Below are positions 26,931 to 35,741 of a stretch of 64,000 nucleotides of DNA, piece by piece (position 1 is the first letter of the stretch; each line of letters begins with the position of its first letter). The notes under the pieces are model-generated. The model had not been told where the DNA came from. It searched no databases and saw only the letters and a list, made by a program, of their open reading frames with translations. The stretch comes from Patulibacter defluvii (GTDB lineage Bacteria; Actinomycetota; Thermoleophilia; Solirubrobacterales; Solirubrobacteraceae). The stretch covers positions 1-64,000 of the forward strand of contig NZ_JAWZSQ010000022.1 in the NCBI RefSeq assembly GCF_034096925.1, read 5' to 3'. A program made the position numbers and the translations under genes.

Positions 26931-27917
26931 ATGCCCGAACCGACCGCCGCCCCCCGCACCGTCGTCACCGGAGGAGCGGGCTTCATCGGCTCGAACGTGG
27001 TCGACGCCCTGCTCGACGACGGCCACGCCGTCACCGTCCTCGACGACCTCAGCACCGGCCGCCGCGAGAACCTCGACCCGGCCCTCGAGCGCGGCGCGAC
27101 GCTGGTCGAGGTCGACGTCCGCGACGCCCCCGCCCTCGACGCCGCCGTCGCCGCCGCCCGCCCGGAGCTGATCTTCCACCTCGCCGCCCAGATCGACGTC
27201 CGGCGGTCGGTCGAGGACCCCGCCCACGACGCCACCGTCAACGTCGTCGGCACGGTCAACCTGCTGGAGTCGGCACGCCGCCACGGCGTCCGCCGGGTCA
27301 TCAACACCTCGACCGGCGGGGCGATCTACGGCACCGCCGACGTCGTCCCGACCCCCGAGTCCGCCCCCGAGCGGCCGCTCGCCGCCTACGGCACCAGCAA
27401 GCTCTGCGCCGAGCAGTACTGCGCCTGGTACGCCCGCCTCCACGGCCTCTCGACCGCCACCCTCCGCCTGGCCAACGTCTACGGCCCGCGCCAGGACCCG
27501 CTCGGCGAGGCCGGCGTGATCGCGATCTTCTGCGACCGGCTGCTGGCCGGCGAGGCCCCGACGATCTACGGCGACGGGCTCCAGACCCGCGACTTCGTCT
27601 TCGTCGGCGACGTCGTCCGTGCCCAGCTGCGGGCCGCCGCCTCGTCCCTCACCGGCACCGTCAACGTCGGCACCGGTCGCGCGACCTCGGTGCTCGAGCT
27701 GGTCGACGCCGTCGCCGCCGCCGGCGAGGCCGCGGGGATCGACGCGCGCTTCGCCCCCACCGCCTTCGACGCCCCCCGCGCCGGCGAGGTCGTCGACTCC
27801 TGCCTCGACGTCCGCCACGCCGCCGACGCGCTCGGCTTCACCACCGCCACCGACCTCGTCGACGGCCTCCGCCGGACCCTCGAGTGGGTCGGCGAGCGAC
27901 GCGCCGGCCGCGCCTGA
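26931..27917 (+). CDS. NAD-dependent nucleotide-sugar epimerase/dehydratase, GalE-like
   Basis: A 328-residue extended short-chain dehydrogenase. The NAD site 'TGGAGFIGS' is at 13-21, the catalytic pair Y153/K157 in 'AAYGTSKLCAEQ', and 'RLANVYGPRQDP' and 'GDGLQTRDFVFVGDVV' follow in the substrate domain. These features fit a UDP-hexose 4-epimerase, such as UDP-glucose to UDP-galactose or the N-acetyl forms. It would supply a sugar donor to the polysaccharide genes downstream. The exact substrate cannot be decided from sequence. Confidence 0.88.
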   Translation: MPEPTAAPRTVVTGGAGFIGSNVVDALLDDGHAVTVLDDLSTGRRENLDPALERGATLVEVDVRDAPALDAAVAAARPELIFHLAAQIDVRRSVEDPAHDATVNVVGTVNLLESARRHGVRRVINTSTGGAIYGTADVVPTPESAPERPLAAYGTSKLCAEQYCAWYARLHGLSTATLRLANVYGPRQDPLGEAGVIAIFCDRLLAGEAPTIYGDGLQTRDFVFVGDVVRAQLRAAASSLTGTVNVGTGRATSVLELVDAVAAAGEAAGIDARFAPTAFDAPRAGEVVDSCLDVRHAADALGFTTATDLVDGLRRTLEWVGERRAGRA

Positions 27918-27934
27918 CCGGATCCCACGGGCGA

Positions 27935-27971
27935 TCCACCGATCGCGCGCCGTCCTCCCCCGATCGGTGGA
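27935..27971. terminator. hairpin after the epimerase gene
   Basis: TCCACCGATCG (27935-27945) pairs perfectly with CGATCGGTGGA (27961-27971) around a 15-base loop, 18 bases after the stop. There is no T-run. Confidence 0.5.
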
Positions 27972-28044
27972 GATCGGGGGAGCGCGAGATCCACCGCCGG
28001 ACCCACCGCTCGGCCGATGGTGTACGCCGACGCGACGTCCGAAT

Positions 28045-28563
28045 ATGGCCGTCGTGTCCACGACCGTCGTCCGCCGCATGGTCCTGCTCCTGACCTGCGC
28101 CGCGCTCACCACCGCGCCGGCCGCCCAGGCCCAGACTCCGCTACAGACCGGCTACGGCGACGTGCCCGTGCCCGCGCCCTCCTGTGGCTCCGGCTCCGGC
28201 GGCGCCGGAGCGAACGGCAACGGCGGCGCCTGCAACAACGGCGGCGGCGCGGCCGGTGCCTGCGCTGCCGGCGGCACCGCCGGCGGCAGCACCGCCGGCA
28301 GCGGCTCGGCCGGCAGCGGCTCGGGCGCGAACTGCGATCCCGACAACGGCGGCGGCGCCCCGGCCACCGCCAGCGGCGACCCGAACGCCGGCGGCGCCGG
28401 CCCGGGCTCCGGATCGGGCGGCAACGGCCCGACCAGCGCCTCCGCCAGCTCGCTCCCCTTCACCGGGGCCAACGTCGGCATCCTCGCCGCCTGCGGCCTG
28501 GCCTGCCTCGCCGTCGGCCTGGCGCTGCGCCAGATGCGGCGCCGTCCGGGCGATGCCCGTTGA
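28045..28563 (+). CDS. LPXTG cell-surface protein, Gly/Ser-rich
   Basis: A 172-residue protein from ATG 28045. A signal peptide covers about residues 1-30 ('LTTAPAAQAQ'). The mature part is almost wholly Gly/Ser/Ala with four scattered Cys. It ends with a sorting signal: 'LPFTG' at 137-141, a hydrophobic helix, then 'RQMRRRPGD'. A sortase should cleave at Thr-Gly and join it to the cell envelope; no sortase gene is in the window. Its end overlaps the ligase gene by 11 bases, suggesting joint expression. Confidence 0.8.
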   Translation: MAVVSTTVVRRMVLLLTCAALTTAPAAQAQTPLQTGYGDVPVPAPSCGSGSGGAGANGNGGACNNGGGAAGACAAGGTAGGSTAGSGSAGSGSGANCDPDNGGGAPATASGDPNAGGAGPGSGSGGNGPTSASASSLPFTGANVGILAACGLACLAVGLALRQMRRRPGDAR

Positions 28564-30538
28564 GCACGCCGCGCGCCTGCACGCGGCTCCGCGGCTGACC
28601 GCCGAGCGCCTAGCCGCGGCGCCGGCCGCCGCCGGGGTCGTCCTCGGCGCCGGCCTCGCCACCTTCATCGACGGCCAGCGGCCCGCCGCCTGGGGCATCG
28701 TCGGCTGCGCCCTGACCGTGCTGGTGGTCGCGATCGCGACCTCCGGCTTCGGCCGCTGGCCCCACGAGCGGCCGCTGCGGATCGCCCTCGTCTGCGGCGC
28801 CGCCCTGGCCCTGCTCGGGCTGGCCTCGATCGCCTGGACCCCGATGCCCGGCGACGCCTTCGAGGAGGGGATCCGCGGGCTGCTCTACCTGCTCGCCTTC
28901 GCGCTGCCGCTGCTGCGCCGCTGGACGCCCGACGACCTCCGCCGGCTGCTGTGGCTGGTCGTCGCCGCGATCGCCGTCGTCGCCGTGGTCACCGTCCTCC
29001 GGGGCGCCGCCCACGACCCGCTCGGGATCTGGGGCGCCGACCGGCGGCTGCAGGGGCCCGTCGGCTACGTCAACGTCGGCGCCGCGCTCTGGCTGCTGGG
29101 CCTGGTCGTCGCCCTCGGCATCGCCGTCGACGCGCGCGCTTCGCGCCAGGTGGCGGGAGCCGGCTTCGGCGCGGCGGTCCTCTTCGCGACCCTGATCGTG
29201 CTGACCCAGAGCCGCGGCGCGATCATCAGCGCGGTCGCCGCCGTCGCGCTGCTGCTGGTGCTGACCGAGCTGCGGCTGCGGTCGCTGGCCGCCGTCGGGC
29301 TGCTGGCCGCGGCGCTGCTCGGCGCCTGGCCGTCGCTGCACGACGTGCGGACCGCCGGCGACGGGCTCGACGCCGCCGGGGCCGAGGCGCTGCTGGTCGG
29401 GCTGGCGATCGGCCTGATCGGCGCCGTCGCCTGGAGCGCGCTGGTCGCCCTGCCGCGGCTCGACCCCGGGATCGGCGGCCGGCGGCGGGCGCTGGTGGTC
29501 GTGGTCGTCGTCGCCCTCGCCGCCACGACCGTCGCGGCCGGCAACCCGCTGACCTTCGCCGGCGACCGCTGGCACGACGTCACGACCAGCGGCTACGGCA
29601 CGATCAACGCCCGCGACACCCGCCTCAGCGGCGGCCTCGGATCGGACCGCGGCGACTTCTACCGGGTGGCGCTGCGCGACCTGCGGGCCAACCCGCTGCG
29701 GGGCGACGGCCTCGGCGGCTTCCGCGTCTCGTACCTGGAGCACCGCGACGGCTCCGAGGCGCCCCGCTACGCGCACAGCGAACCGCTCGACGTGGCCGCG
29801 GCGCTCGGCCTGCCCGGGCTGCTGCTGGCCGCCGCCGCGCTGGCGCTGGCGCTGGTCGGCGTCGCCCGGACGCTGCGGGCCCAGGCCCGTGACCGGCTGC
29901 CGGCGCTGGTCGCCGTGACCGCCGTCGGGGCGGTGCTGCTGCAGGCGTCGTTCGACTGGACCTGGGCCTTCCCCGCCGTCGTGCTGCCGACGCTGGTGCT
30001 GCTCGGCGCCGTCGCCCGCGGCACCCGCGCCGCCGCCCCGACCGACGCCGACGCCCCGCGCGCGCAGCGGCCGCGGACCGCGCTGGCCATCGCGCTGCCG
30101 CTGCTGGCGCTGTTCGGCGTGCTCGCCACCGCCTCGGCCGCCGAGCAGCGAGCGACCGACCTGGCCGGCACCGATCCGGCCGCCGCGATCAGCTGGGCCC
30201 GCCGCGCCGCCGCGCTGACGCCCTCGTCCACCCCGCCCGCGCTGGAGGGGCTGCTGGAGCTGCGCCGGGGACGCTTCGCCGCCGCCGACGCCGCCCTCTC
30301 CCGGGCCGTCGGACGGGCCCCCGACGAGTGGTTCGGGCGGCTGGAGCGGTCGATCGCGCGGGCCCGGCTGGGCCGCACCGCCGAGGCCGCCGCCGACTGC
30401 CGGGTCGCCGCCCGCCGCTACCCGTCGAACCCGGTCGTGCGCGAGGTCTGCGCGGCGATCGACCGCCGCCAGCCGCTCGACCCGCTCGCGATCGAGCGCC
30501 GCCTGTACGCCCCGACCCGCGCTCGCGATGGCGACTGA
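28553..30538 (+). CDS. O-antigen ligase/polymerase-like membrane protein with TPR-like tail
   Basis: A 661-residue protein with about 12 membrane helices and the Wzy_C/WaaL pattern: 'GPVGYVNVGAALWLLG', 'LTQSRGAIISAV' and, in a large outer loop, 'FYRVALRDLRANPLRGDGLG' and 'APRYAHSEPLDVAAALG'. After the last helix (about 520) comes a soluble tail of about 130 residues with TPR-like helices ('APDEWFGRLERSIARARLGR'). Such proteins join or polymerise lipid-linked glycans on the outer face. The same architecture occurs at 53297-55360. ATG 28553 overlaps the LPXTG gene, and its stop overlaps the next gene. Confidence 0.82.
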   Translation: MPVEHAARLHAAPRLTAERLAAAPAAAGVVLGAGLATFIDGQRPAAWGIVGCALTVLVVAIATSGFGRWPHERPLRIALVCGAALALLGLASIAWTPMPGDAFEEGIRGLLYLLAFALPLLRRWTPDDLRRLLWLVVAAIAVVAVVTVLRGAAHDPLGIWGADRRLQGPVGYVNVGAALWLLGLVVALGIAVDARASRQVAGAGFGAAVLFATLIVLTQSRGAIISAVAAVALLLVLTELRLRSLAAVGLLAAALLGAWPSLHDVRTAGDGLDAAGAEALLVGLAIGLIGAVAWSALVALPRLDPGIGGRRRALVVVVVVALAATTVAAGNPLTFAGDRWHDVTTSGYGTINARDTRLSGGLGSDRGDFYRVALRDLRANPLRGDGLGGFRVSYLEHRDGSEAPRYAHSEPLDVAAALGLPGLLLAAAALALALVGVARTLRAQARDRLPALVAVTAVGAVLLQASFDWTWAFPAVVLPTLVLLGAVARGTRAAAPTDADAPRAQRPRTALAIALPLLALFGVLATASAAEQRATDLAGTDPAAAISWARRAAALTPSSTPPALEGLLELRRGRFAAADAALSRAVGRAPDEWFGRLERSIARARLGRTAEAAADCRVAARRYPSNPVVREVCAAIDRRQPLDPLAIERRLYAPTRARDGD

Positions 30539-31040
30539 CCGGCGACCCGAGGGCGACGCGACGCTGCGCGTGATCGGCGTCGCCGGCGACGATCCGGCGG
30601 GCACGCTGCTGCGGACCTACGCGACCGCCTGCGACCTCTGGACGAGCGGCCGCCGGACGCTGCTGGCGATGACCGGCCTCGACGGCGACGACGATCCCGG
30701 TCCGGGGTCGGGACCGGCGCGACCGGGCGTCCGCGACCTGCTGCTGGCGCTGCCGCTGGCGGCGCCGGCGATGCACGCGCGCCTGATCCGGGCCGCGATC
30801 GTGCCCGGCGACGCCGTCCGTCCGCACCTGCTGCCCGCCGGGATCGCGCCGCCGACGCCTCCGAGCGGGGCGGCGATCGAGCTGCTGCTGGAGGGTCTGC
30901 GCCAGCTGTCGCTCGACGACGTGCTGGTGCCGATCGAGGTCCGTGGCGATCCCTGGACCCCGCACGTCGACGGCGTGCTCGGGGCCTGGTCGCCGGCGGT
31001 CCCGGGCCGCCAGCGCGCCCGCCGGGAGGCTGCACGATGA
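30528..31040 (+). CDS. hypothetical protein, overlaps the ligase gene
   Basis: A 170-residue soluble protein from ATG 30528, overlapping the ligase stop by 11 bases. It is mainly helical with short acidic loops ('GLDGDDDPGPGSGPARP') and no signal peptide, membrane helix or known motif. Codon use is like its neighbours. The overlap suggests it works with the ligase, but nothing in the sequence shows how. Confidence 0.55.
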   Translation: MATDRRPEGDATLRVIGVAGDDPAGTLLRTYATACDLWTSGRRTLLAMTGLDGDDDPGPGSGPARPGVRDLLLALPLAAPAMHARLIRAAIVPGDAVRPHLLPAGIAPPTPPSGAAIELLLEGLRQLSLDDVLVPIEVRGDPWTPHVDGVLGAWSPAVPGRQRARREAAR

Positions 31041-31134
31041 CCACCACCCGCCCGGCGCCCCGACCCCATCTGCCACCCTGCCCCTGCGCCTTTGTGCGGC
31101 GTACACACGCCCCGGGGCCGACCACGGAGCTTCG

Positions 31135-32031
31135 ATGACCGACAGCGTCCTTCCCCCCATCGCCACCAGTGCCGCCGCCCGCGTCGAGGCGGTCGTGGCC
31201 GCCGCCGAGCAGCAGGCCGAGGAGATCCTGGTCGCGGCCGAGCGCCACGCCCGGGCGCTGGTGGTCGCGTCGCGCCAGCGGGCGACCGCGATGACGACCG
31301 ACGCCGAGCGCCAGGCGGCGACCGTCCGCGCCGACGCCGAGCGCGAGGCCGCCGCCACCCGTGAGCGGGCCCTGACCGAGGTCCACGCCGAGCTGGCGCG
31401 GATCCGGACCACGGTCGGCGAGCTGCTGGCCGCGTCCGGCACCGTCGACGTCCAGGCCCGCCGGCTGGAGCGGCTGGTCGACGAGCAGCCGGCCGCCTCG
31501 GTCCCGGTCGCGCCCCCCGCCGCCCCGGCCGTGGCCGCCGCCGCGTCGGCCCCGGCGGCGGTCCCGGTCCCGGAGCCGGCCGCCTCCGTGCCCGCCCCGG
31601 TCGCGGCTCCCGCGTCGCCGGCCCTTGCCGCCCAGGCCCCCGCCGCCCAGGCCTCGGCCCCGGCCGCCGCGGTCGCCCCGCCGGCGCCGACGCCCGAGCC
31701 CCTGCCGACGCCCGAGCCGCTGCTGCCGCCGCTGCCCGAGCCGCCGACGGCCGCCCCCGCCACCGTCTTCGAGGAGGACGCGGCCGACGACCCGTTCGCG
31801 GCCGACGACGAGCGGACGACCGACGGCGACGACCTGACCGTCGCCGCGCGGCTGGTGGCGCTCTCGATGGCGGCCAGCGGCAGCTCCGCGTCCGAGGTCG
31901 AGGAGCACCTGCGCCGCCACCTCGGCGTCGAGGATCCGGCGCCGGTGATCGAGTTCGTCTTCAGCTCGCCCTCCTCGATCGTCGCCCGCCGCAACGGCGG
32001 CCCCCGCCCGACCGCCGACGACCGCCGCTGA
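31135..32031 (+). CDS. coiled-coil protein with shared C-terminal domain (paralogue 2)
   Basis: A 298-residue protein from ATG 31135, GGAG upstream. Residues about 12-105 form a long coiled coil ('RVEAVVAAAEQQAEEILVAA', 'AERQAATVRADAEREAAATR') of DivIVA or FliH type. Residues about 115-220 are Pro/Ala-rich. The C-terminal domain (about 234-285) reads 'AARLVALSMAASGSSASEVE' then 'HLRRHLGVEDPAPVIEFVF'. It lacks the 'VVPGWPP' ending of paralogues 1 and 3 and is the most divergent. No membrane segment. Function unknown. Confidence 0.72.
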   Translation: MTDSVLPPIATSAAARVEAVVAAAEQQAEEILVAAERHARALVVASRQRATAMTTDAERQAATVRADAEREAAATRERALTEVHAELARIRTTVGELLAASGTVDVQARRLERLVDEQPAASVPVAPPAAPAVAAAASAPAAVPVPEPAASVPAPVAAPASPALAAQAPAAQASAPAAAVAPPAPTPEPLPTPEPLLPPLPEPPTAAPATVFEEDAADDPFAADDERTTDGDDLTVAARLVALSMAASGSSASEVEEHLRRHLGVEDPAPVIEFVFSSPSSIVARRNGGPRPTADDRR

Positions 32032-32162
32032 TGCCCGCGCCGGCCCCGTCCGCCAACCCGCCTGCAGCCCTTTCCACCCCCGCCGAGGCGGCGTATCGTC
32101 CACCCGACCCCGAGCGCGAGCCGCGCCGCCCGGTCCCCCCGCGAACCGCAGCGAGGAACCCG

Positions 32163-32972
32163 ATGTCCGAGAACCCCACCCGATCGATCGCCGCCGAGGC
32201 CGCGCAGCGCGTCGGCGCGATCCTGGCCACCGCGGAGCACCAGGCGCAGGCGATCCTGGCGGAGGCCACGCAGCGCGCCGCGCACGAGCACGCCGCCGCC
32301 CGCGGGCAGGTCGACGCCGAGGTCCAGGAGCTGCGCGAGGTCACGGCCAGCCTGACCGACGCGGCCACGGTCGTGCACGGGCAGCTCGAGCGGCTGGCCG
32401 CGCTCCAGGGCCGGCTCGACGCGCTGGTCGCCCGCCGCGCCGCCGAGACGCCCGCCGCGCCCGCCGCCGGCGCCGCGACCCCCGTCGCCGCTCACGCGCC
32501 GGAGGCGTCGGCCCCCCGATCGGTGGAGGCCGACGCCCCCGCCGCCGCCGAGCCCGCCCCCGCGACCCCGGACCCGCCGGCGGAGGCCGCCGTGCCCGCC
32601 CCGGCGATCACGCCCGAGCCCGCCCCCGAGGCCCCCGTGGCCGAGGCTCCCGCGGCGCCCGACGCTCCCGCCGCCGACGCCCCGGCCCCCGAGCCCGCGG
32701 CCCCGGTCGAGGTCCCGCCGGCCGCCGCCGCGCCCGCCCCGACGGCGACCGCCGTCGAGCCCTCGGAGGCCGCCCGCCTGGACGCCGCACGGCTGGTGGC
32801 GCTGTCGATGGCCGCCTCCGGCCGGACCCGCGACGAGGTCGAGGCGCACCTCCGCGAGCAGCTCCAGATCGGCGATCCGTCGACGGTGATCGACTACGTC
32901 TTCGGCATCTCGACGCCGTCGTCGGTGGTCCCCGGCTGGCCGCCGAACGGCCGCGGCCCGAGCGCCGGCTGA
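32163..32972 (+). CDS. coiled-coil protein with shared C-terminal domain (paralogue 3)
   Basis: A 269-residue protein from ATG 32163 with GAGGA upstream; an in-frame start at 32031 would add a Pro-rich stretch. The coiled coil (about 8-90: 'RVGAILATAEHQAQAILAEA') is followed by a Pro/Ala/Glu linker (about 95-200) and the C-terminal domain (about 205-269: 'LDAARLVALSMAASGRTRDE', 'HLREQLQIGDPSTVIDYVFG', 'STPSSVVPGWPP'). It is closest to paralogue 1. No membrane helix. It directly precedes the phosphoglycosyl transferase gene. Confidence 0.72.
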   Translation: MSENPTRSIAAEAAQRVGAILATAEHQAQAILAEATQRAAHEHAAARGQVDAEVQELREVTASLTDAATVVHGQLERLAALQGRLDALVARRAAETPAAPAAGAATPVAAHAPEASAPRSVEADAPAAAEPAPATPDPPAEAAVPAPAITPEPAPEAPVAEAPAAPDAPAADAPAPEPAAPVEVPPAAAAPAPTATAVEPSEAARLDAARLVALSMAASGRTRDEVEAHLREQLQIGDPSTVIDYVFGISTPSSVVPGWPPNGRGPSAG

Positions 32973-33134
32973 GGCCCGCCGAGGCCGGTCCGCGACCCCG
33001 CTCGCGACCGGCCTCCGACCCCCGGTTCCGGCCGGGGGGATCCTGGGTCCCCCGATCAGTGGACCCGCGCCTCCCCGAAGGATGCCCACCGCCGGGGGGC
33101 TCGCGAATCACCCGGGGGAACCCCCCGTGGTCGG

Positions 33135-34634
33135 ATGGTTGTTTACGGCGGTTGCGCGCACGATGCTGGTGTGCTGTACGACGGCGAAGCGCCCCAATCA
33201 GCAGCCGCCCTCCGGAGCGACTGGACGGCGACCGCACGCCCCCGCCGCTGGGGCCTGATCGAGCGTCTACCGGCGCTCGCGGGTGCCCTCGCCTTCGGCC
33301 TCGTGACCGGCGACGGGCTGCTGTCGGCGCTCGTCGCGCTCGTCTACCTGGCGGCGCTGGTGGCCGGTGACGGCGCCCCCGCCGCCGTCCGCACGCTGCC
33401 GCTCGCCGGCCGCGTCCTGCCCGCCCTGCGCCTGACCGGCGCCACCGCGCTGGTCGTCGTCGGCGGGCTGCTGATCTCCGGCACGCTGCCGCTGGCCGGC
33501 GCCGCCGGGGCGCTGCTGACCGCGCTCGCCGTCCTGCTGCTGGTCCGCCGCGGGCCGCAGCCGGCCGAGCGCGGCACGCGGGTCCTGATCGTCGGCACTG
33601 CCAGCGAGGCCGACGACCTCCACCGGACGCTGACCGAGACCGGCGCCGGTGGCTTCCGGATCGTCGGCGCGACCACCGACCTCGACCGGCTCGACGCGAC
33701 GATCGCCGCCACCGGCGCCCAGCTGCTGGTCCACACCGACCACCTGCCGCGGCCGACGGTGCTGGCGGCGCTGGTCCGTCCCGACCGCCACGTCCCGGCG
33801 CTCGGCCACGGCGCCTTCTGCGAGCTGGCGCTGGGGATCGTGCCGCTCTCGTCGCTCGACGACGCCTGGCTGGCCGAGCTGCTGCACCCGACGCGCTTCC
33901 GCCGCGCCGACCTCGCCCGCCGCGCGCTCGACCTGGCGCTGGCGCTGCTGACGCTGCCCTTCGTGCTGCTGGTGGTGGCGCTCTCCGCCCCGCTGATCCT
34001 GCTCGACGGCGAGCGGAGCGTCTTCTTCCGCCAGCGCCGCGTCGGCCGCTACGGCGTGCCGTTCGAGATCCTGAAGCTGCGGACGATGCGCGGCAGCGGC
34101 AGCGACTGGTCGGCCGCCGACGACCCGCGGATCACGCGGATCGGGGCGTTCCTGCGCCGGACCCACCTCGACGAGGTCCCGCAGATCCTCAACGTCCTCC
34201 GCGGCCAGATGGCCTTCGTCGGTCCGCGGCCCGAGCAGGTCGAGATCACCGCCTGGCTCGAGGGCGAGATCCCCGGCTTCGGCCACCGCCACGCGGTCCG
34301 TCCCGGGATCACCGGCTGGGCCCGCGTCCGGGCCGGTTACGCCAATTCGGTCCGCGACAGCGCCGTCAAGCTCAGCAACGACCTGTACTACATCCGCCAC
34401 CGCTCGCTGGCGCTCGACCTGGCCGTCGTCGTCGAGACGATCCGGATGTTCGCCGAGCGCCAGCACCAGGTGGTCGCCCCGGCGACCGCGGTCGCGCTCG
34501 GCCCGCGGCTGGCGCTGCGGCTGGCCGACGCCGAGCGGGCCCCGGCGGCGGTCGTCGAGCTCGACCGCGACGAGCCGGCACTCGACGCCCGCGCGCCGGT
34601 CGCCGGCGAGCGGACGATGGCGCTGGCCTCCTAG
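33135..34634 (+). CDS. undecaprenyl-phosphate sugar phosphotransferase (WbaP/WcaJ-like)
   Basis: A 499-residue polyprenyl-phosphate phosphoglycosyl transferase, which starts a lipid-linked repeat unit by moving a sugar-phosphate to undecaprenyl phosphate. N-terminal helices (about 45-140) and a nucleotide-binding-like domain (148-235) precede the catalytic part. That part shows the membrane helix at about 265-290, 'FFRQRRVGRYGVPFEILKLR', the catalytic pair D345-E346 in 'THLDEVPQILNVLRGQMAFV', and 'GPRP'. ATG 33135 is used; a GTG at 33171 is possible. It ends a plus-strand series and converges on an acyltransferase gene. Confidence 0.9.
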   Translation: MVVYGGCAHDAGVLYDGEAPQSAAALRSDWTATARPRRWGLIERLPALAGALAFGLVTGDGLLSALVALVYLAALVAGDGAPAAVRTLPLAGRVLPALRLTGATALVVVGGLLISGTLPLAGAAGALLTALAVLLLVRRGPQPAERGTRVLIVGTASEADDLHRTLTETGAGGFRIVGATTDLDRLDATIAATGAQLLVHTDHLPRPTVLAALVRPDRHVPALGHGAFCELALGIVPLSSLDDAWLAELLHPTRFRRADLARRALDLALALLTLPFVLLVVALSAPLILLDGERSVFFRQRRVGRYGVPFEILKLRTMRGSGSDWSAADDPRITRIGAFLRRTHLDEVPQILNVLRGQMAFVGPRPEQVEITAWLEGEIPGFGHRHAVRPGITGWARVRAGYANSVRDSAVKLSNDLYYIRHRSLALDLAVVVETIRMFAERQHQVVAPATAVALGPRLALRLADAERAPAAVVELDRDEPALDARAPVAGERTMALAS

Positions 34635-34640
34635 CCGGCG

Positions 34641-35741
34641 CTAGCCGGCGCGGCGGTCGCGAGCCCGGCGGGCGCCGTCGTAGAGCGCCAGCCGCAGCCG
34701 CCGGCGGCGCAGCGTCAGCCCGCTGATCGTCGCCGCGTCGCTGCTGAGGTCGCGCTTGTAGCGCTGGTCGCCGGCCAGGAAGTCGTAGAGCCGGAGGCCG
34801 CGCTCGCGGGCCGCCTCCATCGACAGCAGGTGGGTGACGATCCCCGGCCGCAGCCGGTTGTCGTCGAAGCCGGCCAGCCCCGACTGGTAGAAGAGCACCC
34901 GCTCGCCGTCGAGGAAGTGGTACAGACAGCCGATCGTGCGGCCGTCGACGGTGGCCCGGAAGAGCGTCGCCCGGCCCTCGGCGACCAGCCGCGGGGCCAG
35001 CTCGCGGTGGAAGGCCGCGAACCGCGGGGCGGCGAACACGCCCGGCTCGCCGTCGGCGGTCCAGCGCGCCTGGTGGAGCGTGATCAGCTCCTCCAGCAGC
35101 TCCGCGGCCCGCGCGGGGTCGGTCGCCCACTCGCTCTCCACCACGCCCCGTTGGGCCATCGCCCGCAGGCTGGTGCGGGCCCGCCGGCGGGCGCTGCCGG
35201 AGCCGAGCGCGGCGGCGACGTCCTCCTCGGGGGCGAGCGCGCCGAGGTCGCAGAAGGGGCTCGGCTCCTCGCGCACCCGGACCCGCCCCGCCGGCCAGGT
35301 GGCCCGCAGCCGCTCGGCGTCCTCGGCGGCCAGGCCCTCGGCCCGCAGCTCGTCCCAGCCGCGCCAGCGGCGGGCCGCGGCGACGATCGCGGCGACCACC
35401 TCGCGCTCGCGGCCGGGACGGGCCAGCGGACCGGTGAACTCGGCGCAGACCTCGGACCCGACCGGCAGGTTGGCGGTCCCGATCCACAGCGAGCGGATCG
35501 TGACCGGGCCGAAGCGGCGGCGGCCGCGGGGCAGCAGCGCGATCCCCCAGACGCTGCCGTCGGGGCCGCTGACGACGGCGACGGAGGTCGGCAGCAGGTC
35601 GCCGTAGGCCGCCACCCAGGCGCTCGCCCAGGCCCAGCCGCGGGCCACCGGCACCAGCGGCAGCTCGGCCTCGAGCGCCCGCCAGAGCGGTTCCGCCTCG
35701 GCGAACCGCGCCGGCGGGATCAGCCGCACCCGCGCGCTCAC
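34641..35741 (-). CDS. BioF2-like GNAT acyltransferase, second of a pair
   Basis: A 366-residue protein from GTG 35739-35741, whose start overlaps the stop of the preceding gene. It fits the Acetyltransf_6 (BioF2-like/CelD) family found in polysaccharide clusters: 'DELRAEGLAAEDAERL' in the first half and 'RATVDGRTIGCLYHFLDGER', 'YQSGLAGFDDNRLRPGIVTH' and 'LRLYDFLAGDQRYKRDLSSD' in the second. It probably modifies a sugar or lipid precursor with an acyl group. Last gene of a six-gene operon of overlapping genes. Confidence 0.8.
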   Translation of the reverse strand: MSARVRLIPPARFAEAEPLWRALEAELPLVPVARGWAWASAWVAAYGDLLPTSVAVVSGPDGSVWGIALLPRGRRRFGPVTIRSLWIGTANLPVGSEVCAEFTGPLARPGREREVVAAIVAAARRWRGWDELRAEGLAAEDAERLRATWPAGRVRVREEPSPFCDLGALAPEEDVAAALGSGSARRRARTSLRAMAQRGVVESEWATDPARAAELLEELITLHQARWTADGEPGVFAAPRFAAFHRELAPRLVAEGRATLFRATVDGRTIGCLYHFLDGERVLFYQSGLAGFDDNRLRPGIVTHLLSMEAARERGLRLYDFLAGDQRYKRDLSSDAATISGLTLRRRRLRLALYDGARRARDRRAG

